This document shows positions 45,149-52,588 of a stretch of DNA of 64,000 nucleotides, one piece after another. The number at the start of each line of letters is the position of its first letter. The stretch's first letter is position 1. The DNA comes from Burkholderia sp. NRF60-BP8 (GTDB taxonomy: Bacteria; Pseudomonadota; Gammaproteobacteria; Burkholderiales; Burkholderiaceae), in assembly GCF_001522585.2 (NCBI RefSeq), contig NZ_CP013373.1:1612001-1676000 (forward strand), written 5' to 3'. The translations under genes were made by a program, and so were the position numbers. Below the pieces are notes generated by a model. That model was given only the letters and a program-made list of their open reading frames with translations, did no database searches and had not been told where the DNA came from.

Positions 45149-46183
45149 ATGTCCGTTCCGTCCTCGCTTCCTCCCCGCCGTGTATCCGTCGCGCCGATGC
45201 TCGACTGGACCGACCGTCATTGCCGGTCGTTTCACCGCACGCTGACGCGCAACACGTGGCTGTATACGGAGATGATCACGACGGGCGCGCTGCTGTTCGG
45301 CGACGCCCAGCGGCATCTTGCGTTCACGCCGAGCGAATCGCCGATCGCGCTGCAACTGGGCGGCAGCGAGCGGGACGATCTCGCGCGTGCGGCGAAGCTC
45401 GGCGAGCAATGGGGCTACGACGAAATCAACCTGAATTGCGGGTGTCCGTCCGAGCGCGTGCAGCGCGGCGCGTTCGGCGCATGCCTGATGAACGAGCCGC
45501 AACTCGTCGCCGATTGCGTGAAGGCGATGCGCGATGCGGTGTCGGTGCCGGTGACGGTCAAGCACCGGATCGGTGTCGATGCGGTCGAGGACTACGCGTT
45601 CGTGCGCGACTTCGTCGGCACGGTGGCCGAGGCCGGTTGCGAGACGTTCGTCGTGCATGCCCGCAACGCGATCCTGAAGGGGTTGTCGCCGAAGGAGAAT
45701 CGTGAGATCCCGCCGCTCAAGTACGACTATGCGTATCGGTTGAAGCGCGATTTTCCGTCGCTGGAGATCGTGATCAACGGCGGCATCACGACGCTCGATG
45801 AAGTCGAGCAGCATCTCGAGCACGTCGATGGCGTGATGCTCGGCCGCGAGGCCTATCACAACCCGTACGTGCTGGCGGAGGTCGATGCGCGCTTTTACGG
45901 ATCGAGCGCAGCGGTGCCGACGCGCGAAGAGGCCGAGGCGCAACTGATCGCGTATTGCGCGGCCGAGCTGAAGCGCGGCACCTACCTCGGCGCGATCGTG
46001 CGGCACGCACTCGGACTGTATCGTGGCATGCCGGGCGCGCGTGGCTGGCGTCGTGTGCTGTCGGACAACAAGAAGCTCGCGCGCGGCGATCTGGCCGTGT
46101 TCGACGAGGCACGTGCGCATCTGAACGAAGCCGAAGAAATTTTTGAAAAAAAGGCTTTGCAAGATTCAAAAGTGTTCGTATAA
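45149..46183 (+). CDS. dusA: tRNA-dihydrouridine(20/20a) synthase DusA
   Basis: A 344-residue FMN enzyme reducing uridines 20 and 20a of tRNA. VAPMLDWTDRHCRSFHRTLT opens the FMN barrel, NLNCGCPSERVQ carries the catalytic Cys (about residue 101), KHRIGVD and VHARNAILKGLSPKENREIPPL (seen as HARNAILKGLSPKENREIPP) mark the DusA subfamily. Length is typical. tRNA-His lies immediately downstream. Confidence 0.95.
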   Translation: MSVPSSLPPRRVSVAPMLDWTDRHCRSFHRTLTRNTWLYTEMITTGALLFGDAQRHLAFTPSESPIALQLGGSERDDLARAAKLGEQWGYDEINLNCGCPSERVQRGAFGACLMNEPQLVADCVKAMRDAVSVPVTVKHRIGVDAVEDYAFVRDFVGTVAEAGCETFVVHARNAILKGLSPKENREIPPLKYDYAYRLKRDFPSLEIVINGGITTLDEVEQHLEHVDGVMLGREAYHNPYVLAEVDARFYGSSAAVPTREEAEAQLIAYCAAELKRGTYLGAIVRHALGLYRGMPGARGWRRVLSDNKKLARGDLAVFDEARAHLNEAEEIFEKKALQDSKVFV

Positions 46184-46237
46184 TCTTGTTCTTCGCTGCT
46201 GAAACAAAACAGCGAAACGAAGCAAGCAGTATCAGTG

Positions 46238-46313
46238 GTGGCTGTAGCTCAGTTGGTAGAGTCCAGGATTGTGATTCCTGTCGTCGTGGGTTCGAGTCCC
46301 ATCAGCCACCCCA
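46238..46313 (+). tRNA. tRNA-His (GTG)
   Basis: A 76-base cloverleaf from GTGGCTG to CAGCCAC, C, CCA. The anticodon loop TTGTGAT gives GTG. The G at 46237 can serve as the extra G(-1) of tRNA-His, facing discriminator C. Encoded CCA. Confidence 0.97.
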
Positions 46314-46325
46314 ACGAATTCAAGC

Positions 46326-46355
46326 AAAAAGCCCGGTTCATTGAACCGGGCTTTT
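46326..46355 (+). terminator. tRNA-His terminator
   Basis: AAAAAGCCCGGTTCA and TGAACCGGGCTTTTT arms with essentially no loop bases beyond TT, starting 12 bp after the tRNA. Confidence 0.85.
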
Positions 46356-46557
46356 TGCTTTCTGGCGTTCGGATACAGCCACGGTGTGTTTTGGTCACGG
46401 CGTCTTTAACGAAGTGGCGCACCGTATTCAATGAATCGCCGCGATACCATCTCGGCCTCGCGCTTCAAAAGACCGATAGCGCTAAAGCGCACTGCGCGAC
46501 AGCAGCATCAAGCGCATGAAAGCGGACACCCTATACGCAAGACAATCGAATGCCGGA

Positions 46558-46770
46558 GCGATGAATTCGACGGTTACGAAATCATCGTCGCGTTCGTGCA
46601 GCCGGCTCCCCGGCGGCACGTGGATGATGAACGTTCGGGTTCGCGCAGACGGAATCGAGTTGCCTCGTCGATATGACTTCGATGCCGAATATCAGACCGT
46701 CGGGCGACGCGAGGCGGGCAGGAATCGAAATCGGGCGTGCGATCGTGCGTGGTATCGACCGATCGCACCG
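46558..46770 (+). pseudogene. Frameshifted remnant of a small protein gene
   Basis: Three frames read in succession give one coherent small domain: DEFDGYEIIVAFVQ, then LPGGTWMMNVRVRADGIELP and RRYDFDAEYQT in the next frame, then SGDARRAGIEIGRAIVRGID in the third. This beta-beta-beta-alpha pattern resembles small Burkholderia stand-alone proteins of about 70-90 residues. Two frameshifts, no proper start and no stop at the expected end indicate decay, unless they are sequencing errors. I cannot name the family with confidence. Confidence 0.5.
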
Positions 46771-46970
46771 CTTGTCTGGCATCCCCGTTGTGGATGACGG
46801 ACATGGCGGCGAGACCGCGAGCGTACTGCATATCGCGTTTCCGTGTCGTTGCGACGACAACGTTCGTATCAGTTTGCCCGCGACGCTTCCTTTCCGCCTA
46901 AGGTTCCCGCGCGCCGTGCCGTTATCTTGCCTGGACAGCCCTCGTGCCTCGAATGCTGATCCGTTTTCTT

Positions 46971-47003
46971 GCCTGCTCGCGCAAAACGCGAGCAGGCTTT
47001 TTT
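46971..47003 (+). terminator. Strong terminator without an obvious gene
   Basis: Perfect 11-base arms GCCTGCTCGCG and CGCGAGCAGGC, a five-base loop and six T. No intact gene ends upstream; it may have ended the decayed gene at 46558 or a small RNA. Confidence 0.75.
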
Positions 47004-47079
47004 CGTTTACGGCGTTCGCAACCCGCCGATTGGCGGAATCGAACAGGGGCTTGGCGCAAACCGACAAAGCGCAACAGTC

Positions 47080-47093
47080 TTACACGCGTGTAA
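47080..47093. promoter_or_regulatory. Perfect 14-bp palindrome
   Basis: TTACACGCGTGTAA, a perfect dyad, lies 44 bp before a terminator hairpin and about 190 bp before the GNAT gene. It may be a repressor site. Confidence 0.4.
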
Positions 47094-47136
47094 TGTATGA
47101 CCTTCCTCGTGCCCTCATGCTTTGCAGGGCCGTTCG

Positions 47137-47172
47137 ATCCCGACGACCGGAGAAGGTGTCGGGATTTTTTTT
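47137..47172 (+). terminator. Terminator upstream of the GNAT gene
   Basis: ATCCCGAC-ACC pairs with GGT-GTCGGGAT (one bulged G) around a GGAGAA loop, followed by eight T. It lies ahead of, not behind, a gene, so it could be an attenuator or the end of a small transcript. Confidence 0.7.
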
Positions 47173-47284
47173 GCCGCGTCCGACCTTCCGACGATGAGCC
47201 CCTGCGAAATGCCTCCCGCAAAGCACGGTATATTTTGCGACGACACATGCCGATCGAGAGAACGAGCACGAGGAGTTGCTACCG

Positions 47285-47800
47285 ATGCCGGACACCCGGA
47301 CCACACTGCGCGCCGCGACGGCGCACGACGCGAACCACATTGCTCGCCTGCACACGCTGAGCTGGCAAACCGCTTATAGCCACATCCTTCCGGCCACCTA
47401 TCTGTCCGACGAGGCGCCGACCGAGCATGCGATTCGTTGGCGCAAGTATTTCGATCGCAACGCGCGCGACTGGGGCTTCGTGCTGATCGCCGAATCGAAT
47501 GGCGAGCCGGTCGGCTTCGTCAGTGCCGAGCGCCCCGTCGATCCGGCGCTGGGTGTGTTGCTTGACTGCCTGCACGTTCATCCGTCGCATCATGGCGGCG
47601 GCACGGGCAAGCGCATGATCGAAGCGGTTCGCGCATGGGCGCGGTCGATCGGCGTGGACAAGGTCCATCTGCAGGTGCTGGAGGGCAACGTGCGTGCGAT
47701 CGGGTTCTACGAACACAACGGCTGGCAATTGGCCGGTGTCGAAACGAGCCGCATCGGCCGGACGGAAGTGATCGACCGGATTTACGCGATCCAGGCTTGA
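47285..47800 (+). CDS. GNAT N-acetyltransferase
   Basis: A 171-residue acetyltransferase. Acetyl-CoA-binding segment LHVHPSHHGGGTGKRMIEAVRAWA (seen as HVHPSHHGGGTGKRMIEA, about 99-116) and the C-terminal LEGNVRAIGFYEHNGWQ are typical of the RimI-like branch. ATG 47285 follows a GAGGAG site about ten bases upstream; TTG 47276 is an alternative. Acceptor unknown. It is the first intact gene after tRNA-His. Confidence 0.87.
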   Translation: MPDTRTTLRAATAHDANHIARLHTLSWQTAYSHILPATYLSDEAPTEHAIRWRKYFDRNARDWGFVLIAESNGEPVGFVSAERPVDPALGVLLDCLHVHPSHHGGGTGKRMIEAVRAWARSIGVDKVHLQVLEGNVRAIGFYEHNGWQLAGVETSRIGRTEVIDRIYAIQA

Positions 47801-47895
47801 ACGCGTTGCCGGCGTCGGCGTGCCACGCACGCGCGTGCAGCCGCGGTCGGCCCGCTACGGCATCGCGGCCGGTGAAATCCGAACGGACTGCGCGA

Positions 47896-48360
47896 TCATT
47901 CGCCGCAATACCGGACAAGCAAATCGGCTTCGGTTTCGTGGATTTCGACAGGCAAGATCGTCGCACCGGCATAGGCGAGATAGCGCGCACGATGCTGGCC
48001 GTTACGGAACGACGCGACGCCGATTTTCGACAGGCCGGGAATGCCGAGCAGCGTTCGCGTTCTCATCTCGCGAAACGTGATGAACGGCATGTCCGGAATC
48101 CGGTCCCGGTCCGGATCGAGGAATTCGCGAATGCCCGCGGCCTTGCCGGGTGCCCAATACTGAACCGACGGCAGCACATAGTCGGTGGTGTCGCGGTCGG
48201 CGCAGGTCAGCAGTTTCTTCAAGTCGACCGTCACGACCCGATGTCGAGAGTCGTCGGACGAAAATACCCGCTTGAGGTGCGTGTAGGCATAGGGCGCGTG
48301 CCCGGGAAGCTGGACGATCCAGACATCTACGCCGCCTTGTCGTGCGTGAGCGAGCGTCAT
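47896..48360 (-). CDS. Hypothetical protein, possible plasmid fertility-inhibition-like fold
   Basis: A 154-residue protein. The middle (VVTVDLKKLLTCADRDTTDYVLP, in parts KKLLTCADRDTTDYVLP) and the C-terminal SFRNGQHRARYLAYAGATILPVE, with a basic NGQHRAR core, resemble proteins annotated as plasmid fertility inhibition factors and the NGxHR signature of ParB/sulfiredoxin-fold proteins. That assignment is tentative. GGGGAAA precedes ATG 48360. It stands alone on the minus strand in a region of small unknown genes. Confidence 0.65.
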   Translation of the reverse strand: MTLAHARQGGVDVWIVQLPGHAPYAYTHLKRVFSSDDSRHRVVTVDLKKLLTCADRDTTDYVLPSVQYWAPGKAAGIREFLDPDRDRIPDMPFITFREMRTRTLLGIPGLSKIGVASFRNGQHRARYLAYAGATILPVEIHETEADLLVRYCGE

Positions 48361-48647
48361 TGATTTCCCCTGGTGGCGCAAGCGGCCCTCGTGATTCGAG
48401 TTTAGCAGCGCGGACGGCTGTACAGCAGTTCGATACCAAAAATAGGAAAATGGAGCGACTTACGGCTCAATCGACAAAAAGAATGGGAACGATCATGGGT
48501 TGACGATCCATATCGACAGGTTGCGAGAATATCGCAATACTGCCAGCGAGAATGAAGCCCTGCGCGAAATTCACGCAAGATTCACACGGTGTCGCGAAGC
48601 ACGCCGGACATCGTGAAAAATGAGAGAGCGCATTGAGCGAAGAAGCC

Positions 48648-49043
48648 ATGTCGTCGAAACTCGAGATCGAATATCTGGATTACTGCTTCACGGCGACGCT
48701 CGAAATCGCCGAGTCCGGCCGTACCGTCGTCGTCGACAGGCAACTCGAATCCGAGGTGCGAAGCAAGACGCTCGCATGGATCGTATTCGATCGTTTTCTC
48801 GAGCGAAACGATTTCGCCGACGAGGTGGACGCGCGCGCCAATATCGTCGACTGGCTGGAGCGGCTTGCCGATCCGAGGCCCGTCGCATCGACTGCGATTG
48901 CGAAGGTGAGCGCGGGAGCAACCGGCGCGGTGGCGGCAGATTCGTCGGCAGCCGACATCGTCGGCGGCGCTGCTATTGAAATCGTCAGCAATCTCGACTG
49001 GATCGATCTGGTTGCCGACTGGTTTTCCAACGGCTCGTTGTAG
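48648..49043 (+). CDS. Hypothetical acidic protein in an AT-richer patch
   Basis: A 131-residue acidic protein. The N-terminal half is alpha/beta (LEIEYLDYCFTATLEIAESG), the C-terminal half Ala/Ser/Asp-rich, ending DLVADWFSNGSL. No family recognised. Start uncertain: ATG 48648 or TTG 48633. Flanking DNA on both sides is noticeably AT-richer than the window average, a sign of recent acquisition. Confidence 0.55.
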   Translation: MSSKLEIEYLDYCFTATLEIAESGRTVVVDRQLESEVRSKTLAWIVFDRFLERNDFADEVDARANIVDWLERLADPRPVASTAIAKVSAGATGAVAADSSAADIVGGAAIEIVSNLDWIDLVADWFSNGSL

Positions 49044-49401
49044 CGACGAACTCGTATTTTCATGACGCAGATCATTGCGCGCAAGAAATCCCGCGCGAAA
49101 AAACGAGGCGGAAATCGCATCGTGCGAAAAAAATAGAATAATCCTGCTTTGACAATACTTGCGATTTACCGGAAGCTGCGCTTTTTGGCCTGAAAAATCG
49201 ACTTGATTAAAAAATAAAACGCCGGAATGAAAAGACGAACGCTGTCTCCCGGCTTTTCGTCGACGAGGCCGGCAAGCAGTGCGTCGCGCTTGAATCATGA
49301 CGGTATTCGCCGGCACGCGAGCATGCCGGTTGCCGTCGCGTTGTCACTAAAGGGTGAGTTGCCGCACAGACCGCCGCGCGACCCGAGATCACAATTTGAC
49401 C

Positions 49402-49469
49402 GGTTGACCGTTCTTCCCCGGCCCGGTCAACCATTTCCCCGCTCGCTCGCGCAGGAGCGGGGGCTTTTT
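49402..49469 (+). terminator. Stem-loop followed by intrinsic terminator
   Basis: A perfect 9-base stem (GGTTGACCG and CGGTCAACC, 49402-49432) is followed five bases later by a terminator (CCCCGCTC and GAGCGGGG, then GC and five T, 49437-49469). No coding gene ends here; the arrangement looks like the 3' part of a small RNA or an attenuator. Confidence 0.6.
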
Positions 49470-49639
49470 GCCCCCCGACGCCGGAAAGTTGCGTCGGCGG
49501 AACCGGACAGGCGTTCGGCGGACTGCGCGACGGCACGCGTTCGCACTCCGACATCCGTTCGCCCGATCCGTACGAATTGCTTTCCTCGTGCCTGAGCGAA
49601 CCCTCAGGCCCATTGCCGGTCTTTGCCGGCGATGCCTTG

Positions 49640-49678
49640 ATCCCGGCAGCGCGCAACAACGCTGCCGGGATGTTTTTT
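49640..49678 (+). terminator. Second stem-loop-plus-terminator unit
   Basis: Perfect 12-base arms ATCCCGGCAGCG and CGCTGCCGGGAT with an eight-base loop, then G and six T. A smaller stem (CCTGAG and CTCAGG) lies about 35 bases upstream. No gene ends here on the + strand. Confidence 0.7.
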
Positions 49679-49709
49679 GTCGCATGCGTGACGTCGCATC
49701 GCGCGCCGC

Positions 49710-50453
49710 TCAGCCCGCCTGTTCGACGCTGGTTTCCCATCCATCGTAATTGCCGCCGAGTGCGCGCACCTCGCGATTGAGCGCGATCGTATGGCGCGTG
49801 ATATCGGCGAGGGCCATCGTCCCTTCGTGCGAAAACCGCACCGCCGACTTGCCGTCTTCGGTCGGCGCGACCGATTCGACCGGATAGCCTTTCGCTTCGG
49901 CCCAGTCCGCGAACTGGTGTGCGTCGCTCGGGTCGGGGAAGTACGCCCAGTGCATCACGCGCCGGCTCACGTCGGGGACGTCGCCTTGCTGCCGCAGCGC
50001 CTCCAGCGTGCGCATGTCGCGCATGATCTGCCAGTCGTCGTCGGTCGGGTAGAGCGTCTGCCAGTACGTCGTCTTGTCCGGGTCGTCCTGATGGGCGTAC
50101 TGAAGCGCATAGGTCGTCTGGTCGGCCAGCGAGTCGACGATCTCCGCGGCCGCCGCTTCGTCGAACGGCACGTAGAAAAGAAAATCGCGGTTGCCGTCGA
50201 CGGTGATGCGGCCGACTTGCACGCCGTCCTTCGCGGCGATCGCGGCGTCGAGCAGGTCCTCGATCTTTGCGAGATCGTCGAATTCGTCGCCGGTCGGCAG
50301 ACCGTCGGGCGACGGATGCGCGAAGGGAACGCGCACGCTGAGCAGCGACGTGCGCGGATCGCCATCCGCGATTTCCGCAAAGTCGTGGTTGAAGCTGATG
50401 AAAGCCTGATGGTCGCCCATTCTGGCAGGGAAGGTTCCCCAGGCGTCGCTCAT
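49710..50453 (-). CDS. DUF695-RraB-like two-domain protein
   Basis: A 247-residue cytoplasmic protein. Residues 1 to about 130 resemble DUF695 (HQAFISFNHDFAEIADGDPR, then LLSVRVPFAHP and FLFYVPFDEA). The rest resembles the RraB regulator-of-RNase-E domain (DDDWQIMRDMRTLEALRQQGD, in parts IMRDMRTLEALRQQGD, then VMHWAYFP and FADWAEAKGYPV). The pairing occurs in proteobacteria but its role is unknown; control of RNA turnover is inference. ATG 50453 is used. Confidence 0.8.
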   Translation of the reverse strand: MSDAWGTFPARMGDHQAFISFNHDFAEIADGDPRTSLLSVRVPFAHPSPDGLPTGDEFDDLAKIEDLLDAAIAAKDGVQVGRITVDGNRDFLFYVPFDEAAAAEIVDSLADQTTYALQYAHQDDPDKTTYWQTLYPTDDDWQIMRDMRTLEALRQQGDVPDVSRRVMHWAYFPDPSDAHQFADWAEAKGYPVESVAPTEDGKSAVRFSHEGTMALADITRHTIALNREVRALGGNYDGWETSVEQAG

Positions 50454-50636
50454 GTGTTTCTCCCGTACACGATTGTCTGTTGACGGATGCAAAGCGTCCC
50501 AATGTATCATCGAAAATCGCGTTGGCCGGAGCCGCGCAGATGATCGCGGGCCGTGCACGCCGCGCAGGCGAGGTCCGGGCCGTTCGCAGCCCGCAGCATG
50601 CATGCGGCGGGCCGCAAGAACTCAAAGGAGATGCCG

Positions 50637-50945
50637 ATGTCGACGTTTGCGGTGAATGGTGTCCGAATCGATCCGCGCAGCGCGCGCGTGACGCACGTGC
50701 GCTGGGCGGCCGTGAACCCGGTCGATCGCTCGTGGGCGGCGGCGCCCAGCGAGGCCCCGGTGGCGGACGTGGCGCGCGCACTCGCGTCCGGCAGCGATGT
50801 CCGCGCGATCTTCTCGGCATCGGACACCACTGCAATCGGGCCCAGGCTGAAGCGCGTGCTGTATCGCGATGCGTCCGAAGGCATCGAGCTCGACATCGAT
50901 GCAACCAGCGAGTCGCGCACGTTGCGCGATCTGCCGCAAATCTGA
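50637..50945 (+). CDS. Hypothetical protein
   Basis: A 102-residue protein beginning MSTFAVNGVRIDPRSARVTHVRW, a short beta pattern, with a variable middle and the ending LKRVLYRDASEGIELDID. No named family recognised. AAAGGAG lies six bases before ATG 50637; the ATG at 50631 directly abuts that site and is unlikely. The next gene starts 40 bp downstream. Confidence 0.65.
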   Translation: MSTFAVNGVRIDPRSARVTHVRWAAVNPVDRSWAAAPSEAPVADVARALASGSDVRAIFSASDTTAIGPRLKRVLYRDASEGIELDIDATSESRTLRDLPQI

Positions 50946-50985
50946 CGGCGAGCCGGTCCCCGAAACGAATCGCGCGAACGCGCCC

Positions 50986-51234
50986 ATGACCATGCCCAGA
51001 TCCGCCATCGCCTCGCTGGCATTCGCGCTTTGTTCGGCGCTTGCCGCCTGTCAGACCGCGTCAGGGCCGTCGCCCGTGCAACCGTCGCCCGAGACCGCGT
51101 CGGCGACCGTCCCCGCGTCTTCGCCGCCGGCCGCGCCGATCCGCGGCATGGGCCTCGCGCCTCATCTGGCGGGACAGAGCCACTGGGCCGTCGGTCAATG
51201 TACGACCAACGGCACGGTCAAGGTATGCAATTGA
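50986..51234 (+). CDS. Small hypothetical lipoprotein
   Basis: An 82-residue protein with a lipoprotein signal (AIASLAFALCSALAAC; lipobox LAAC). The mature part is Pro/Ser/Thr-rich, then a conserved-looking end GLAPHLAGQSHWAVGQCTTN with a Cys pair (QC and VC). Probably an envelope lipoprotein of unknown role. A second ATG two codons downstream is possible. Confidence 0.65.
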   Translation: MTMPRSAIASLAFALCSALAACQTASGPSPVQPSPETASATVPASSPPAAPIRGMGLAPHLAGQSHWAVGQCTTNGTVKVCN

Positions 51235-51337
51235 CCGACGTCGGCGCAATCGCGCGTGATTCGCGCAAACGTGACCGGAATCCCGGCATGTCGCCCGCGT
51301 CGCTGGCGCGGCGGCCGTCGACACGGGCCAGCGTGCA

Positions 51338-51874
51338 ATGAACATACGCGAAACGACGGATTCCGGCTGGCACGTCGATCCCGTCGCGGGAACGATCACC
51401 GGCTCGTTGCCGATCACGCTGGCAGTCGACGGCCGAAGCCTGAAAAGCAGGGCGATCGCGTGCGCGGGGCTGGCTGCGGCGAGCCTGTGCGGTTATGTGG
51501 CCGCCCCGACGCTCTGGCCGGTGGGGGCGCTGGCCGCGCTGCTGGGGCTGTCCAGCGCCGCGTTGTTCGTCTCGTCGCGGCGCAAGATGGCGCTGCAGAT
51601 CGACGAGACGGGCTTCCGGCTGATCGGCTCCGCCCGCGAAAAGCCTGTCACGCGGTGGCGTGACGTTACGGAATTCCGGATCGTCCGCGTCGCCGGTCAT
51701 CATTACATCGGCTATCAGTTCTCCGTTCATTCGTCGCGCACGAAGGTGCCGGGTGGCGTGATGCTGCCGATCGCCCGGTTCGTCGATCTTCCGCTCGACG
51801 CGGTGGCCGAGTTGCTGGAGGCCTGCCGCCGCCGGTTCGGCGAGCCGGACGAGCAGGCTGCGCGAACCGGCTGA
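51338..51874 (+). CDS. Hypothetical membrane protein, PH-like
   Basis: A 178-residue protein with two hydrophobic segments (about 38-57 and 60-79) followed by a beta-rich cytoplasmic part (MALQIDETGFRLIGSAREKPVTRWRDVTEF, in parts LQIDETGFRLIGS and TRWRDVTEF) and a C-terminal helix, the layout of bacterial PH-domain membrane proteins. No catalytic motif seen. Confidence 0.7.
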   Translation: MNIRETTDSGWHVDPVAGTITGSLPITLAVDGRSLKSRAIACAGLAAASLCGYVAAPTLWPVGALAALLGLSSAALFVSSRRKMALQIDETGFRLIGSAREKPVTRWRDVTEFRIVRVAGHHYIGYQFSVHSSRTKVPGGVMLPIARFVDLPLDAVAELLEACRRRFGEPDEQAARTG

Positions 51875-52036
51875 CGAGGCCCGGGGGGCGCCCGGTGCAC
51901 CCGGTGGCTCAGCCGAACAAAAAATTCCGTATGTCGTGTCGATTTCCGTGGGAGTCGTCCGTCGTAGCATCGGAGGCGTGCGCATCGCGCGTCCGTCCCG
52001 ATTTTCGATACGACAACCGACTGAAGGAGCGACACC

Positions 52037-52510
52037 ATGTCCACGTCCGTCAAGCCGATCCCGGAAGGGATGCGCACGCTGACCCCGCATCTGATCTGTG
52101 CAGGCGCGGCCGCAGCCATCGACTTCTACACGCGTGCATTCGGCGCGACCGAACAGTTTCGCCTCGCGATGCCCGACGGCCGGCTCGCGCATGCGTGCCT
52201 TGCGATCGGCGATTCGACGCTGATGCTGGTGGATGAAATGCCCGAGCACGGTGCACTGGGCCCGAAGGCGCTGAAAGGCACACCCGTCTGTCTGCATCTG
52301 TACGTGCCGGACACCGATGCAGCGATCGCGAAGGCGGTCGAGGCCGGTGCGACGATCACGATTCCCGCCGCCGACATGTTCTGGGGCGATCGTTACGGGC
52401 AGGTCGAGGATCCGTTCGGGCATCGCTGGTCGCTGGCGACGCATCAGCGCGACCTGACGCCCGAGCAGATCGCGGACGCAATGGCTAGTGCGCCGCCGTG
52501 CGGAAGCTGA
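52037..52510 (+). CDS. VOC-family (PhnB-like glyoxalase) protein
   Basis: A 157-residue protein with the paired beta-alpha-beta modules of the vicinal-oxygen-chelate superfamily. LTPHLICAGAAAAIDFYTRAFGA is typical of the PhnB-like branch (seen as LICAGAAAAIDFYTRAFGA). The AMPDGRLAHACLAIG and DRYGQVEDPFGHRWSLATHQ segments carry likely metal-ligand Glu/His. Function unknown. ATG 52037 has AAGGAG upstream. Confidence 0.85.
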   Translation: MSTSVKPIPEGMRTLTPHLICAGAAAAIDFYTRAFGATEQFRLAMPDGRLAHACLAIGDSTLMLVDEMPEHGALGPKALKGTPVCLHLYVPDTDAAIAKAVEAGATITIPAADMFWGDRYGQVEDPFGHRWSLATHQRDLTPEQIADAMASAPPCGS

Positions 52511-52588
52511 ACCGACGTCCCGGCACGACCGCGGCCGAGCGACGGCGCGGCAGCCGGATTGCGCCACGCCGGCCCGGCTCGTTCGCGG

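Larger units (their letters stand above)
49044..49709. other. 666-bp stretch without a gene but with two terminators
   Basis: The first 170 bases are AT-rich; the rest is GC-rich but without a supported ORF. It carries two stem-loop-plus-terminator units on the + strand (listed separately). Confidence 0.6.

Noticed and set aside
46673..47197. A 174-codon + strand ORF after tRNA-His.
   Set aside because: Only its first part fits the remnant domain; the rest crosses a strong terminator and a palindrome and lacks coding character.
46238..50460. A prophage or integrative element at tRNA-His.
   Set aside because: No integrase, transposase or direct repeat of the tRNA 3' end was found; only decay and base-composition hints remain.
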